64,000 bases of DNA from Bacteroidetes bacterium UKL13-3 (GCA_001602415.1 CP012155.1:2938824-3002823); one strand, 5' to 3'; shown: positions 1 through 9,929, counted from the stretch's first letter. Numbers and translations are program-made. The notes: a model not told the origin generated them from the sequence alone.

Positions 1-84
1 CAAAGTACGAGTTGTTATTTAGGCGAAAAGTGCTTGATTTTTATTTGGGTAAAGGGTTGTATTAATTCATAGATTTGACAAGTT

Positions 85-1452
85 ATGGTAACGAAAAAAA
101 GCAATAAACTAATTTGGTATTTGGGTGCAGCTGCTGTTGTGCTTATTGTATTTGTAATAATTGGTAAAAAAGCGGGATGGATTGGGAAAGATGAAGGCAT
201 TAAAGTTTCGGTTACAAAAGTAGATCGCAAAACGATTATTGAAACAGTTTCGGCCAACGGAAAAATACAACCCGAAGTGGAAGTAAAAATGAGTTCGGAT
301 GTATCGGGTGAAATCAAAGAACTATATGTAAAAGAGGGCGACTCGGTGCAGGCAGGGCGTTTATTGGCCCGTATTGACCCAGAATTATATCAATCGGCAC
401 TCGATCGTTCGGAAGCAGCGTTAAACAATTCGAAAGCCAATCTTGCAAATGCACGTGCTCGTTTGTTGCAATCGGAAGCCAAGTTTAATGAGGTTGAGCA
501 GCAATACTCACGCAACAAAAAAATGTATGAACAAAAGTTGATTTCAGATGGTGAATTTCAAACAGCACAATCAACCTATATAAGCACCAAAGCCGATATT
601 GAAGCCGCAAAACAAACCGTTATAGGCGCACAGTTTACCGTAAAAACGCAAGAAGCGGGATTAAAAGAAGCAAAGAAAAACTTAACACGTACCGAAATTT
701 TTGCACCTGTGAGTGGCATTGTTTCCAAGTTGAACGTTGAAAAAGGCGAGCGTGTAGTAGGAACCTCTCAAATGGCTGGAACAGAAATGATGCGCATTGC
801 CAATTTGAATGATATGGAGGTGAGTGTAGATGTGAATGAAAATGATATTGTAAAGGTAAGCATTGGCGATACGGTAGAAGTAGAAGTTGATGCCTATAAT
901 AGTCGTAAGTTTAAAGGAATGGTTACTGAGATTGCTAACTCGGCAACCACCAGTTCAGCTACAACATCCGATCAGGTAACAAACTTTGTGGTAAAAATTC
1001 GAATTCTCCGCAGTTCGTATGCTGATTTGGAGAAAGCCTTTGGTAAAAAACGTTCTGTGTTCCGTCCGGGTATGTCGGCCTCTGTTGAAATTCAAACGGA
1101 ACACGCACATAATGTTATTGCATTGCCAATAGAAGCTGTAACCACGCGCAATAAAAATGATTTAGATACCACATCCATTGCGTCTAAAAGCACCCATAAA
1201 GCGGAAAAAAGTAAAGAAGATGTTGAAGTTGTTTTTGTTTGTGGAACGGATAATAAACTCTCTATTCGCCAAGTAAAAACAGGTGTTCAGGATGATAAGG
1301 TTATTGAAATTTTAAGTGGGTTGAAAGAAGGCGATGAAGTGGTAACGGGTCCTTACAGTGCTGTTTCTCGTACACTCAAACATGGAGATAAGGTTAAAAA
1401 GGTGAGCAAAGAAGAGTTGTTTGAAGGCTCGGTTGAGGTTAAAAAGGATTAG
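85..1452 (+). CDS. Membrane-fusion (HlyD/MacA-type) efflux adaptor
   Basis: Periplasmic adaptor that would link an inner-membrane ABC or RND pump to a TolC-type outer-membrane channel. The ATG start is followed by a short cytoplasmic tail and one membrane anchor (about residues 9-26). Next come the first half of a lipoyl-like domain (about 63-100, with DVSGEIKELYVKEGDSV), a long alpha-helical hairpin rich in Ala, Lys and Glu (about 105-195), the second lipoyl half (FAPVSGIVSKLNVEKGERV) and beta-barrel and membrane-proximal domains to residue 455. Length is normal for the family. No pump gene follows, because the next gene is convergent, so partners must lie upstream of the window or elsewhere. 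The adaptor class is secure; the substrate cannot be told. Confidence 0.9.
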   Translation: MVTKKSNKLIWYLGAAAVVLIVFVIIGKKAGWIGKDEGIKVSVTKVDRKTIIETVSANGKIQPEVEVKMSSDVSGEIKELYVKEGDSVQAGRLLARIDPELYQSALDRSEAALNNSKANLANARARLLQSEAKFNEVEQQYSRNKKMYEQKLISDGEFQTAQSTYISTKADIEAAKQTVIGAQFTVKTQEAGLKEAKKNLTRTEIFAPVSGIVSKLNVEKGERVVGTSQMAGTEMMRIANLNDMEVSVDVNENDIVKVSIGDTVEVEVDAYNSRKFKGMVTEIANSATTSSATTSDQVTNFVVKIRILRSSYADLEKAFGKKRSVFRPGMSASVEIQTEHAHNVIALPIEAVTTRNKNDLDTTSIASKSTHKAEKSKEDVEVVFVCGTDNKLSIRQVKTGVQDDKVIEILSGLKEGDEVVTGPYSAVSRTLKHGDKVKKVSKEELFEGSVEVKKD

Positions 1453-1728
1453 TTTTTTGGTAAGGCAAACCCATAACCCGCCCGTTGTCTCATACGTTGC
1501 ATCCGTAACTCGTTCCTGTTTAACCGATATGTTTAGCATTTGCCGTTCACCGTTCCTGGAATATGCTTTGTGCGAGTGAATGTTGACAGTAACGTTGTAT
1601 CTAAAAAACTGTTATTGTTCGTTAAGCTGATATCAATAAAAGCAACGCGTTGGGCCAACGAACCAATGTTCCCACCAACGAAAACGCTATGACTTTTTGT
1701 GAACGAGGAAACTTCTTTGTTGGTTAAC

Positions 1729-2541
1729 TTACTGAAAGATTGTTTTGAATACCTCTTTGATAGCAAGTGTTGCTAATTCATGTTTTGCAGAAATCATAAA
1801 TACACGACCATTATTGAGTTGCTGAACGTATTGTATCATTTTATGCTGAGGCGTAATCGTATCATTTTTACCTGCAACAAGAACGGTTTGAATTTGATGC
1901 TGATTAAGCAATTGTGCAAATGACCGAAAGTTGGTAGTTAATTTACGTTGTGCATACCAAGTTTTAAACACCTTTTCAAGTCGATTTGGTTTGCCAATAA
2001 ATTTAGAGGTAAAAACATACACCGAACGATTCAAAATACCGATCTTTTGTAATCGTTTTACCCATTCCATTAATTTGCGGTTGTTCTGCACAAAATATCT
2101 GAAAACCTGCAATCCAATAGGGTTGTTGGTTGTAAAGTTAAGGAATCGGTTAAAGGCAAAAGTAGGAGGCGAGATAAGAATAAAGTAATTAATTCGGTGA
2201 GGAAAGCTGCGTACCAATGCCCTTGCCATGCGTGCGCCCATGCTGAAAGAACAAACAGAAAAACTGCTTGCATGTAACCTTTCTTGCCTTTGTATTCCCA
2301 AAACAATCATTTTCATGTCATACTCTGTGAAGTCTTCAGCTTCTAACCACTCTGATTGTCCGTGCCAAAAAAAGTCAATTGCTATAACTGTAAATTTTTC
2401 TGAAAGCACGTTTTCAAAATACAAGAAATCGGCCGAGGTTTGACTGTATCCGTGGAAAGCCACCAGTATTTCTGAACCTTTACCAAAGCGATGATAAGAA
2501 ACAGGAGAATTTTTATAATAAAAGAGATGGGCCGCATTCAT
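1729..2541 (-). CDS. Alpha/beta hydrolase fold protein
   Basis: A 270-residue cytoplasmic alpha/beta hydrolase with no signal peptide. The oxyanion segment VAFHGYSQTS lies near residue 30. The nucleophile elbow reads SFSMGA, so the first Gly of the usual GxSxG is Ser. A candidate acid is in AGKNDTITP and a candidate catalytic His is in SAKHELA near the C-terminus. It starts at an ATG and stands alone: the upstream gene is convergent and the next gene (rnc) is 200 bp away. About 275 bp between its stop and the adaptor gene show no gene or clear structure. Substrate unknown; esterase or thioesterase activity is only a family guess. Confidence 0.8.
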   Translation of the reverse strand: MNAAHLFYYKNSPVSYHRFGKGSEILVAFHGYSQTSADFLYFENVLSEKFTVIAIDFFWHGQSEWLEAEDFTEYDMKMIVLGIQRQERLHASSFSVCSFSMGARMARALVRSFPHRINYFILISPPTFAFNRFLNFTTNNPIGLQVFRYFVQNNRKLMEWVKRLQKIGILNRSVYVFTSKFIGKPNRLEKVFKTWYAQRKLTTNFRSFAQLLNQHQIQTVLVAGKNDTITPQHKMIQYVQQLNNGRVFMISAKHELATLAIKEVFKTIFQ

Positions 2542-2743
2542 GTTCTAAAGATAGCGAATTGTAAGCGACATAAGGATGTGTTATATGAGTTAATTATGTT
2601 ACCTATTGCCAGACCTTTAGTTGAAGGCCGCTTTAAAATGTTTATTTGATTGTGAGAATCTCAGAAGAAGTTACGCTTAATGAATAGCTTTAATAAGAAT
2701 TGAGTGGAGGCATAATTGCAAATAGCCAACAGTTAACAGCTAA

Positions 2744-3481
2744 TTAAAGCTGTAAATTCAACTTCTCGCAGGTTTTTTCGGAAGCCATTTGTTCGGCTTT
2801 TTTCTTGGAAAGATGCTCAGCAGCACCGTATTCTTCGCCATCAATTTTTATACGTACCTTGTATATTTTTTGTTTGCGTGTTATCTCTTCATCGCTTTCA
2901 AAGTCGATGGTTTTATTGTTTTTCTGCACCCACTCAATCAACTTACCTTTATAGTTTTTTTCGGTAAACTCAAGTTTGTCAACATCAATATGGGTGAGGA
3001 GTTTTTTCTTGATAAATGCTTGTGCGCCAAAAAACCCTTTATCTAAAAAAATAGCACCAATAAATGCCTCGAGTGCGTTTCCAAAAATACTTCCCTTGAT
3101 GTTTTGTCCTACAGCACGTCTATCATAGGCTACAATCTCGTTTAATCCAATTTTAAGGGCCAGATCGTTTAAACTCTCACGGCTCACAATTTTGGAACGC
3201 ATTTCGGTTAAAAACCCTTCATCTTTAAATGGGAAACGGGAAAATAACATATTTGCAATAACGGTGTTCAATACTGAGTCGCCTAAATATTCCAGCCGTT
3301 CATTACTGTTACGCGATCCATTTTGGTGGATGGTGCTCGACATGGAGTGGTGACGCAGCGCTTGAATATAACAATCAAACTTAACAGGTAATGCACCCGA
3401 AATTTTAACTACTTTACGGTATACAACCTTGTGTTTAGAAAAATAGGAAAAGTAAATGCCGGATAGGAAGGTCCTGATCAA
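2744..3481 (-). CDS. rnc: Ribonuclease III
   Basis: Double-strand-specific endoribonuclease for rRNA and mRNA processing. The catalytic signature NERLEYLGDSVL is near residue 60, followed by the second metal-binding helix (ALEAFIGAIFLDKG) and a C-terminal double-stranded-RNA-binding domain ending in AAEHLSKKKAEQMASEKTCEKL. The most plausible start is the TTG at 3481, 13 bp after the fabF stop; the codon two triplets upstream is ATT, and no ATG fits the conserved N-terminal domain. Third gene of an acpP-fabF-rnc operon, an arrangement common in Bacteroidota. Confidence 0.95.
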   Translation of the reverse strand: MIRTFLSGIYFSYFSKHKVVYRKVVKISGALPVKFDCYIQALRHHSMSSTIHQNGSRNSNERLEYLGDSVLNTVIANMLFSRFPFKDEGFLTEMRSKIVSRESLNDLALKIGLNEIVAYDRRAVGQNIKGSIFGNALEAFIGAIFLDKGFFGAQAFIKKKLLTHIDVDKLEFTEKNYKGKLIEWVQKNNKTIDFESDEEITRKQKIYKVRIKIDGEEYGAAEHLSKKKAEQMASEKTCEKLNLQL

Positions 3482-3494
3482 TGCAATGTAGGTA

Positions 3495-4742
3495 TTAAAT
3501 TTTACGGAAAATCACTGTAGCATTGTGCCCACCAAAGCCAAATGTATTACTCAATGCAGCGTTGATAGTGCGAGGTTGAGCAACATTAAATGTAAGGTTT
3601 AGTCGTGGATCAATGTTTTCATCGTCAGTAAAATGGTTGATGGTTGGCGGAGCAATATTATGTTGCATAGCCATAATGGTTGCAATAGCCTCAACAGCAC
3701 CAGCACCACCCAATAAATGACCTGTCATTGATTTTGACGAACTGATATTTAACTTATAAGCATGTTCGCCAAATACAGCACTGATTGCTTTCAGTTCAGC
3801 AACATCTCCAAGAGGAGTAGAGGTTCCATGAACATTAATATAATCAATATCCGAAGGTTTCATGCCTGCATCTTCCAATGCCCAGTTCAACACATTCATA
3901 ACTCCTAATCCCTGAGGGTGTGGAGCAGTCATGTGATAGGCATCTGCACTCATGCCGCAACCTGCAATTTCGCAGTAAATTTTAGCACCACGAGCTACTG
4001 CATGATCGTAATCTTCAAGGATAATAGCACCAGAACCTTCGCCCAATACAAAACCATCGCGGTCTTTGTCGAATGGCCTAGAAGCAGTTTGTGGATCATC
4101 ATTTCTCTCCGAAAGTGCTTTCATATTGCTAAATCCACCCATTGCAGGTTCGTTCACGCAAGCTTCTGATCCACCGGTTACGATGATGTCGGCTTTGCCG
4201 AGTTTAATATATGTATAAGCATCTATCATCGCATTGTTGGACGATGCACATGCCGATACAGTGGTGTAGTTAGGGCCACCAAACCCATATTTTATACTAA
4301 TAAGCCCTGAGGCAATATCAGCAATCATCTTTGTGATGAAAAAGGGTGAGAAACGCGGGGTTCCGTCACCTCTTGCGTACTCCACCGATTCGTTGAAAAA
4401 GCTGGTTAATCCGCCAATTCCCGAACCCCAGATTACACCCACACGAGATTTGTTGATGGCATCCAAGTTAAGTTTTGAATCTTTAATCGCTTCTTCGCAA
4501 GTAACCATTGCAAAATGGGTAAACCTATCCATTTTACGGGCTTCTTTGCGGTCGATAAAATTTTCAACGTTGAAGTTTTTGACCTCACAGGCAAACTTTG
4601 TTTTGAATTTGGAAGTGTCAAATTGGGTGATGGGAGCGGCCCCACTCACCCCATTTGACAAACCATTCCAGTATTCTTGAACATTGTTACCAATGGGCGT
4701 TAAAGCCCCAAGGCCTGTAACAACTACTCTTCTGGATGTCAT
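3495..4742 (-). CDS. fabF: Beta-ketoacyl-ACP synthase II
   Basis: Condensing enzyme of type II fatty-acid elongation, joining malonyl-ACP to acyl-ACP in the cytoplasm. The 415-residue length is typical. The nucleophilic Cys is in VSACASSNNAM, the two catalytic histidines are in NVHGTSTPLGD and KSMTGHLLGGAG, and the N-terminus (RRVVVTGLGALTPIG) is diagnostic. It lies 26 bp downstream of acpP, its substrate carrier, and 13 bp upstream of rnc, so all three are probably cotranscribed. Confidence 0.97.
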   Translation of the reverse strand: MTSRRVVVTGLGALTPIGNNVQEYWNGLSNGVSGAAPITQFDTSKFKTKFACEVKNFNVENFIDRKEARKMDRFTHFAMVTCEEAIKDSKLNLDAINKSRVGVIWGSGIGGLTSFFNESVEYARGDGTPRFSPFFITKMIADIASGLISIKYGFGGPNYTTVSACASSNNAMIDAYTYIKLGKADIIVTGGSEACVNEPAMGGFSNMKALSERNDDPQTASRPFDKDRDGFVLGEGSGAIILEDYDHAVARGAKIYCEIAGCGMSADAYHMTAPHPQGLGVMNVLNWALEDAGMKPSDIDYINVHGTSTPLGDVAELKAISAVFGEHAYKLNISSSKSMTGHLLGGAGAVEAIATIMAMQHNIAPPTINHFTDDENIDPRLNLTFNVAQPRTINAALSNTFGFGGHNATVIFRKI

Positions 4743-4768
4743 GCAAATTTTTTTGTTTACTGCTAAAA

Positions 4769-5008
4769 TTAGCCTTTTACGTTTTGCTCAATATAAGTGA
4801 TGGCTTGGCCAACAGTACCAATTTTTTCAGCTTGGTCATCCGGAATAGCGATATTGAATTCTTTTTCGAATTCCATAATCAACTCCACCGTATCCAATGA
4901 ATCGGCACCTAAATCATTTGTGAAATTAGCTTCGTTGTTAATTTCGCTTGTTTCAACACCAAGTTTATCCATGATGATTGTTTTTACTCTTTCTGCTACG
5001 TCAGACAT
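4769..5008 (-). CDS. acpP: Acyl carrier protein
   Basis: A 79-residue acidic carrier that holds acyl chains on a phosphopantetheine arm. The attachment serine is in [15 protein letters not shown], the classic DSL motif. It leads the acpP-fabF-rnc operon. The AT-rich upstream DNA to about 5100 contains, on the minus strand, a TTTTG followed about 13 bp later by TTTATTTG, a partial match to the Bacteroidota promoter, so transcription probably starts there. Confidence 0.97.
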   Translation of the reverse strand: MSDVAERVKTIIMDKLGVETSEINNEANFTNDLGADSLDTVELIMEFEKEFNIAIPDDQAEKIGTVGQAITYIEQNVKG

Positions 5009-5236
5009 TGTATTGTAATTTTAGTTTTGAATGTGCAAATAAAAGATATTTTTATTCAAAACAGCAAATTTTAAATTTTACCCTAATTTAAGATTGAAGT
5101 CACGTGATTACTGCATTTTGCCACAGTGAATTATAGATTTAACAAATGGTTCTAAAATACCATGTTATAATACCGTTAACATTCGGTTTGCCGGAGCTAA
5201 TTGTGTATTGTTGTGGGAGTATTTGTATTAGCATAC

Positions 5237-5653
5237 ATGAAGAAGGTTTTTCTCGACATTGGCTTTGATTATGACTTTTTGCTGCTAGGCATCGTTTCAC
5301 AGGAAAAGGCCCACAGGTTGGTTTGGTTTATTAATAACCAACTTTCATATCATTTTGCTCATGATGGAGAACTAGTGATGTATGAAGAAGAAGAACCTGT
5401 AGCGGCATATACTAAGTACGCGTTTAAAGATGAAATGAATCACCTCAAGTTTTTTATTGTAGAAAACAAGGATGAATCGTCATACTTAATTCCAGAATTG
5501 CGGCAGGTTGATTTTTTTATGATGATTAAAGGAGCGCTTGATTTTTTGGATGTTAAAACCCTCATAACAAATATGAAACCCATTGAACCCATTCAGTTAA
5601 TTACAGAAATTGATCATCAGAAATTGAAATCAAAGCAAAACTTAATATTTTAG
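5237..5653 (+). CDS. IPExxxVDY family protein
   Basis: Small conserved Bacteroidota protein of unknown function, named for a motif seen here as IPELRQVDF (final Tyr replaced by Phe) in the middle third. I chose the ATG at 5237 (MKKVFLDIGFDYDF) because the family begins just before the phrase about the first beta strand; an in-frame TTG at 5201 would add 12 hydrophobic residues. It ends 38 bp before pyk in the same direction, a pairing seen widely in the phylum, so the two are probably cotranscribed. No catalytic motif is visible. Confidence 0.85.
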   Translation: MKKVFLDIGFDYDFLLLGIVSQEKAHRLVWFINNQLSYHFAHDGELVMYEEEEPVAAYTKYAFKDEMNHLKFFIVENKDESSYLIPELRQVDFFMMIKGALDFLDVKTLITNMKPIEPIQLITEIDHQKLKSKQNLIF

Positions 5654-5691
5654 CAGATAGTTAGTGTATAAAATACACAAAATAATATAGA

Positions 5692-7125
5692 ATGAAAACA
5701 AACGGATTTAATAGAACCAAAATTGTTGCAACCATTGGTCCTGCAACATCAAGTTACGAAATGTTGAAGGCCATTATCGAAGAAGGAGTAGATGTATGCC
5801 GGTTAAATTTCTCACATGGTAGTTATGACGACCATCGCACCGTGGTTGAGAATATACGCAAGGTGAATGCAGACACACAATCCTACACTTCCATTTTACT
5901 GGATTTACAGGGACCAAAATTACGTGTAGGCGAAATGGTGAATGGAAAGGTAGAGTTGATTACCGGAACCACCATAACGGTTACAACCACCGAAATGATT
6001 AGTACCGCATCAAAGGTGTACGTTAAATTTCCAAACCTCGCACAAGATATTAAACCCGGTGAGCGCATTTTATTGGATGATGGAAAGTTGGAGCTGGAAG
6101 CATTGAGTACCGATGGTAATGCTGAAATTAAATGCTTGGTAAAATTTGGAGGCGTACTTTCGTCCCGCAAAGGATTTAACTTACCCGACACCAAATTATC
6201 GATCCCGGCTATGACAGAAAAAGATAGAGCGGATTTAGCGTTTGGGTTGGAAATGAAAGTGGATTGGATTGGCCTCTCATTTGTGCGCAAGGCAGAAGAC
6301 ATTGCCGAGCTTAAAAACATCATTGAAGCAAATGAATGGAAACCGCGCGTAGTGGCAAAAATAGAGAAGCCTGAAGCGATGGATAATATTGATGAGATTA
6401 TTGCCGCTACGGATGGTGTGATGGTTGCCCGAGGAGATTTGGGTGTGGAAATGCCGATGGAGCAAGTTCCGGTTATTCAAAAACGTATTGTTAAAAAATG
6501 TATTGAAGCAGGTAAACCGGTGATTATTGCTACACAGATGATGGAGAGCATGATTACCAGTCCTTCGCCTACCCGTGCCGAAGTGAACGATATTGCCAAT
6601 GCGGTAATGGATGGGGCAGATGCGGTAATGCTAAGTGCTGAAACCTCTGTAGGTGCCTATCCAATTTTGGCAGTGCGCAACATGCAAAAAACAATTGCCG
6701 AGGCGGAAAAAACCAACGCACCGTATTATAAAGGTAAACGTCCTTCGGAAGATTCTTCGTCTTTCCTGAGTGATGAAATTTGTTTTACGGCCGTGCGTAT
6801 TTCCGATCACCTGAAAGCAGAGGCTATTGTAAGTATGACTTTCTCAGGGTATACAGCTTACAAAATTTCATCGTTTCGTCCCAAAGCGTTGATTTACATT
6901 TTTACCGGAAACATGCGATTAATTAACACCCTCAGTTTGGTATGGGGTGTACGTGCCTTTTATTACAAAGGCTTTGACAGTACCGATCAAACCATGCAGG
7001 ATGTGAATGATATTTTAAAAGAAAAAGGATTGGTTCAAAAAGGAGATATTGTGATTAATACCGCAAGCATGCCTATTAAGGAGCGAGCCAAAACAAATGC
7101 TATTAAAATTACGGAGATTGGGTAA
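5692..7125 (+). CDS. pyk: Pyruvate kinase
   Basis: Last ATP-forming step of glycolysis: phosphoenolpyruvate plus ADP to pyruvate plus ATP. The start TKIVATIGPATSS, the substrate loop CRLNFSHGSYDDH, the catalytic-lysine region VVAKIEKPEAM and the metal-binding MVARGDLGVEMP are all intact. The C-terminal regulatory domain is present, and 477 residues is normal. It follows the IPExxxVDY gene and ends at a strong bidirectional terminator. Confidence 0.98.
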   Translation: MKTNGFNRTKIVATIGPATSSYEMLKAIIEEGVDVCRLNFSHGSYDDHRTVVENIRKVNADTQSYTSILLDLQGPKLRVGEMVNGKVELITGTTITVTTTEMISTASKVYVKFPNLAQDIKPGERILLDDGKLELEALSTDGNAEIKCLVKFGGVLSSRKGFNLPDTKLSIPAMTEKDRADLAFGLEMKVDWIGLSFVRKAEDIAELKNIIEANEWKPRVVAKIEKPEAMDNIDEIIAATDGVMVARGDLGVEMPMEQVPVIQKRIVKKCIEAGKPVIIATQMMESMITSPSPTRAEVNDIANAVMDGADAVMLSAETSVGAYPILAVRNMQKTIAEAEKTNAPYYKGKRPSEDSSSFLSDEICFTAVRISDHLKAEAIVSMTFSGYTAYKISSFRPKALIYIFTGNMRLINTLSLVWGVRAFYYKGFDSTDQTMQDVNDILKEKGLVQKGDIVINTASMPIKERAKTNAIKITEIG

Positions 7126-7140
7126 TTATTCCTCGGATAC

Positions 7141-7171
7141 AAAAAAGCGCAATTCATGATTGCGCTTTTTT
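7141..7171. terminator. Bidirectional intrinsic terminator between pyk and HD gene
   Basis: A perfect 13-bp inverted repeat (AAAAAAGCGCAAT / ATTGCGCTTTTTT) with a 5-nt loop, GC core and flanking A and T runs, so it can stop transcripts from both converging genes. The stop codon of the minus-strand HD gene touches its right edge. Confidence 0.9.
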
Positions 7172-7827
7172 TATGCTTTTCCGTCCCACTCGTTGTAAAA
7201 CTGAGTGAGGTAGTGTTCCATGAATTCATGCCTTTGTGCTGCTAATTTTTTGCCGGATGCTGTATTCATGAGATCTTTAAGCAGCAATAATTTTTCGTAA
7301 AAATGATTGAGGGTAGGAGCATTACTGTTCTTGTATTCTTCCTTGCTCATGTTCAGGTTGGGTTTGATAGCTGGGTTGTATAACTCACGGTTTTTAAATC
7401 CACCATAATTAAACGCTCTTGCAATGCCTATAGCTCCAATAGCATCCAACCTGTCGGCATCCTGAACAATATCCAATTCGAGGGTGCGTTGGGTGGTAAG
7501 ATTATTACCTCCTTTAAAAGAAATATTACGGATAATGAACACAACTTGTTGAATGATATCGTCACTAAGCGACAAGGATGTTAAGAAGGCTTCGGCTTTT
7601 TGCGGTCCGAGTTCTTCGTCTCCGCCATTAAATTTTGAATCGGCAATATCGTGCAGCAAAGCACCCAACTCAACTACCAGTATATCCGATTGCTCCGTTT
7701 GCGCAATGGTTTTCGCGCTTTTCCAAACACGTTCAATATGAAACCAATCGTGACCGCCTTCCGCATTGGCCAACTCTTGTTTCACATACGATATTGTTTG
7801 CTCAATAATATCAGCTGAGGTCCGCAT
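7171..7827 (-). CDS. HD-domain phosphohydrolase
   Basis: Metal-dependent phosphohydrolase of the HD superfamily. Visible metal ligands are the His of GGHDWFHIERV, the His-Asp pair in LGALLHDIADSKF and the late Asp in DADRLDAIGAIGIARAF. That last motif is typical of the YedJ-like group, whose substrates are poorly known. The ATG at 7827 gives 218 residues and leaves a 4-bp gap after rpiB; a TTG 18 bp upstream would overlap rpiB. Probably cotranscribed with rpiB and perhaps tatC. Confidence 0.88.
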   Translation of the reverse strand: MRTSADIIEQTISYVKQELANAEGGHDWFHIERVWKSAKTIAQTEQSDILVVELGALLHDIADSKFNGGDEELGPQKAEAFLTSLSLSDDIIQQVVFIIRNISFKGGNNLTTQRTLELDIVQDADRLDAIGAIGIARAFNYGGFKNRELYNPAIKPNLNMSKEEYKNSNAPTLNHFYEKLLLLKDLMNTASGKKLAAQRHEFMEHYLTQFYNEWDGKA

Positions 7828-7831
7828 CAAG

Positions 7832-8263
7832 TTATGCGCAGGCAATTTTACTCACACGGTTCTGGTGACGACCGCCCTCAAACTGAGCTGTTAAAAATGC
7901 CGTAACAATTTTTTTAGCCAATTCAATATCGACAAAACGAGCCGGTAAACACAATACATTCGCGTTGTTATGCAAGCGGGCAAGGCTTCCCAACTCTTCG
8001 TTCCAACATAAAGCGGCACGAATTCCTTGGTGTTTATTAGCCGTAATAGCTACACCGTTTCCACTTCCGCAAATCAAGATACCCAAGTCATTCTCACCTT
8101 TTTCAACCGAAGCGGCTAAAGGATGAGCATGATCAGGGTAATCAACAGATGCTTCCGATGAAGGTCCGAAATCGGCTACTTCATGTCCTTGTAATGTTAG
8201 CATTTCAGTAATCACTAGTTTGTAGGTAAATCCGGCATGATCGCCTCCAATTGCTATTTTCAT
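7832..8263 (-). CDS. rpiB: Ribose-5-phosphate isomerase B
   Basis: Interconverts ribose 5-phosphate and ribulose 5-phosphate in the non-oxidative pentose phosphate pathway. The N-terminal GGDHAGF, the catalytic loop ICGSGNGVAITANK with its active-site Cys, and the HNNANVLCLPAR segment identify the RpiB/LacAB family at its usual 143-residue length. It sits 15 bp after tatC and 4 bp before the HD gene. Confidence 0.95.
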   Translation of the reverse strand: MKIAIGGDHAGFTYKLVITEMLTLQGHEVADFGPSSEASVDYPDHAHPLAASVEKGENDLGILICGSGNGVAITANKHQGIRAALCWNEELGSLARLHNNANVLCLPARFVDIELAKKIVTAFLTAQFEGGRHQNRVSKIACA

Positions 8264-8278
8264 ATAGGTATTATTTTG

Positions 8279-9109
8279 TTACTTTTTCCCTTTTTCTACC
8301 GCTTTTGCCACAAAAATACTCAGTTCATATAATCCGTACAACGGAACAAACATCATTACTTGACTGGCAACATCGGGTGATGGTGTTAAGATACCCGATA
8401 AGATGAGAATCACTACAATGGCGTAACGTCTGTTTTTACGCATCCAACTGCTGCCAATCAATCCAATTTTACTCAGGAAATAAACTAGGATTGGCATCTC
8501 AAAAATAAGTCCGGTTGCAAATGTTAAGGTTGAGATAAATGAAATGTAAGACTCTAGATTGATTTCATTACTTACCAATTCACTTACTTTATACGAACCC
8601 AAAAAATTGATGGAAAGAGGCGAGAGAAAAAAGTATCCAAATAATATTCCGGCAAAAAATAGCATAGAACTAAAGAATACCAAACCTTTAGCGTAGTTCT
8701 TTTCCTTGGTGTTTAATGCAGGTTTAATAAAGCGCCAAAACTCCCACAACACATAAGGAAATGACATGATCAAGCCCGATATAAAGGCAATGAAAATGTG
8801 CTGTGTAAATTGCCCCGACATACTAATATTGGATAACACAAACCCCATTTCTTTAACACAATATGCATCAGTTCCGGTTAACCTAAATGAAAAATCGCAC
8901 AATAATCTGTATGTCCAGAAGTCAATGCGCGTAGGACCGAACAAAATCACATCAAACAATATGTACTTGTTCACAAAGGCAATAACAGCCATTAAGATAA
9001 TGGCAATAGCCGAGCGAAACAAATGCCCGCGCAAAGCGTCAATATGATCGAAAAAGGACATTTCCTTCTCGTTTTCAAATAGGTTATCGTTTAACTGATC
9101 AAGTGCCAT
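8279..9109 (-). CDS. tatC: Sec-independent translocase subunit TatC
   Basis: Core receptor of the twin-arginine pathway, which exports folded proteins across the inner membrane. The N-terminal cytoplasmic MSFFDHIDALRGHLFRS matches the conserved F-x-H-L/I-x-x-LR motif. Six hydrophobic segments can be drawn, and the FVPLYGLYELSIF stretch near the C-terminus is typical. The long loop after the first helix is usual in Bacteroidota. No tatA/B is in the window. The 230 bp upstream, shared with the divergent reductase gene, hold no clear structure. Confidence 0.95.
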   Translation of the reverse strand: MALDQLNDNLFENEKEMSFFDHIDALRGHLFRSAIAIILMAVIAFVNKYILFDVILFGPTRIDFWTYRLLCDFSFRLTGTDAYCVKEMGFVLSNISMSGQFTQHIFIAFISGLIMSFPYVLWEFWRFIKPALNTKEKNYAKGLVFFSSMLFFAGILFGYFFLSPLSINFLGSYKVSELVSNEINLESYISFISTLTFATGLIFEMPILVYFLSKIGLIGSSWMRKNRRYAIVVILILSGILTPSPDVASQVMMFVPLYGLYELSIFVAKAVEKGKK

Positions 9110-9339
9110 AAATTGTGGTGCGAAAATAACATTTATGTAGCCGAATGAAAGCAGTAAATATTATTTGTTATTTACAAGTATGAAGCATTGTTTGGAAATG
9201 AATGTGTGAATTTGCAAACGGTTAAATCAATTAGCCTATTGCGGAAGTTTGAATGCTTTTGTTTTTGACGAACTAATTACCCTAATGAGTCGAGCTTTGA
9301 TTTTCAAACCTTGTAATTCTTCTGTTAAATTTGAACCCA

Positions 9340-9867
9340 ATGAGAAAAGTAATTGTAAACATTGCTGTTAGTTTAGATGGTTACATTGCCCACGAAGATG
9401 GCAATATTGATTGGCTGTCAATGGTAGAAGTTCCCGGAGAGGATTATGGCTATGCTACTTTTTATGACACCATTGATACTGTTGTGATGGGACGAAAAAC
9501 ATACGAAAAATTACTATCGTTTGGCATTCCATACCCCCATTCTCAAAAGCAGAGTTATATCATCAGCAAAACACTTTCCGGTTCTAAAAACCAATCCATT
9601 GTGTTCTTTAATGGCGATGTAAAAACACTTGTTACCGATTTAAAACAGCTGGATGGTAAAGATATTTTTATAGATGGAGGAGCACAACTTGTGCAGAGCT
9701 TACTCAAAGAAAAACTCATTGACAACATCGTAATTTCTACTATTCCTGTATTGTTAGGAGGTGGAATTCGCTTGTTTAACGGGGAATTGCCATTCCAAAA
9801 ACTTCAACTCCTCCGTACAAAATCGTTTGATAGTGGATTGGTTCAATTTCACTATACTTTGGTATAA
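9340..9867 (+). CDS. RibD C-terminal / dihydrofolate reductase-like protein
   Basis: A 175-residue NADPH-dependent reductase fold of the RibD C-terminal family. The N-terminus MRKVIVNIAVSLDGYIA and the later MGRKTYEKLLSFG and FIDGGAQLVQSLL segments are diagnostic. I took the ATG at 9340; an in-frame TTG at 9331 would add three residues. This stand-alone form is usually of unknown substrate and should not be read as true folate reductase. It stands alone in its transcription unit. Confidence 0.85.
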   Translation: MRKVIVNIAVSLDGYIAHEDGNIDWLSMVEVPGEDYGYATFYDTIDTVVMGRKTYEKLLSFGIPYPHSQKQSYIISKTLSGSKNQSIVFFNGDVKTLVTDLKQLDGKDIFIDGGAQLVQSLLKEKLIDNIVISTIPVLLGGGIRLFNGELPFQKLQLLRTKSFDSGLVQFHYTLV

Positions 9868-9929
9868 ACATCTCTTGAAAAACCTATTTTTTTTTGCGTT
9901 AATTGCCTTCTAAAATCTTAAAAAATTAT

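Noticed and set aside
1453-1728. A possible small gene in the gap after the efflux adaptor
   Set aside because: Only short open frames without family resemblance; two CGTTCCTG words are too little to call a repeat.
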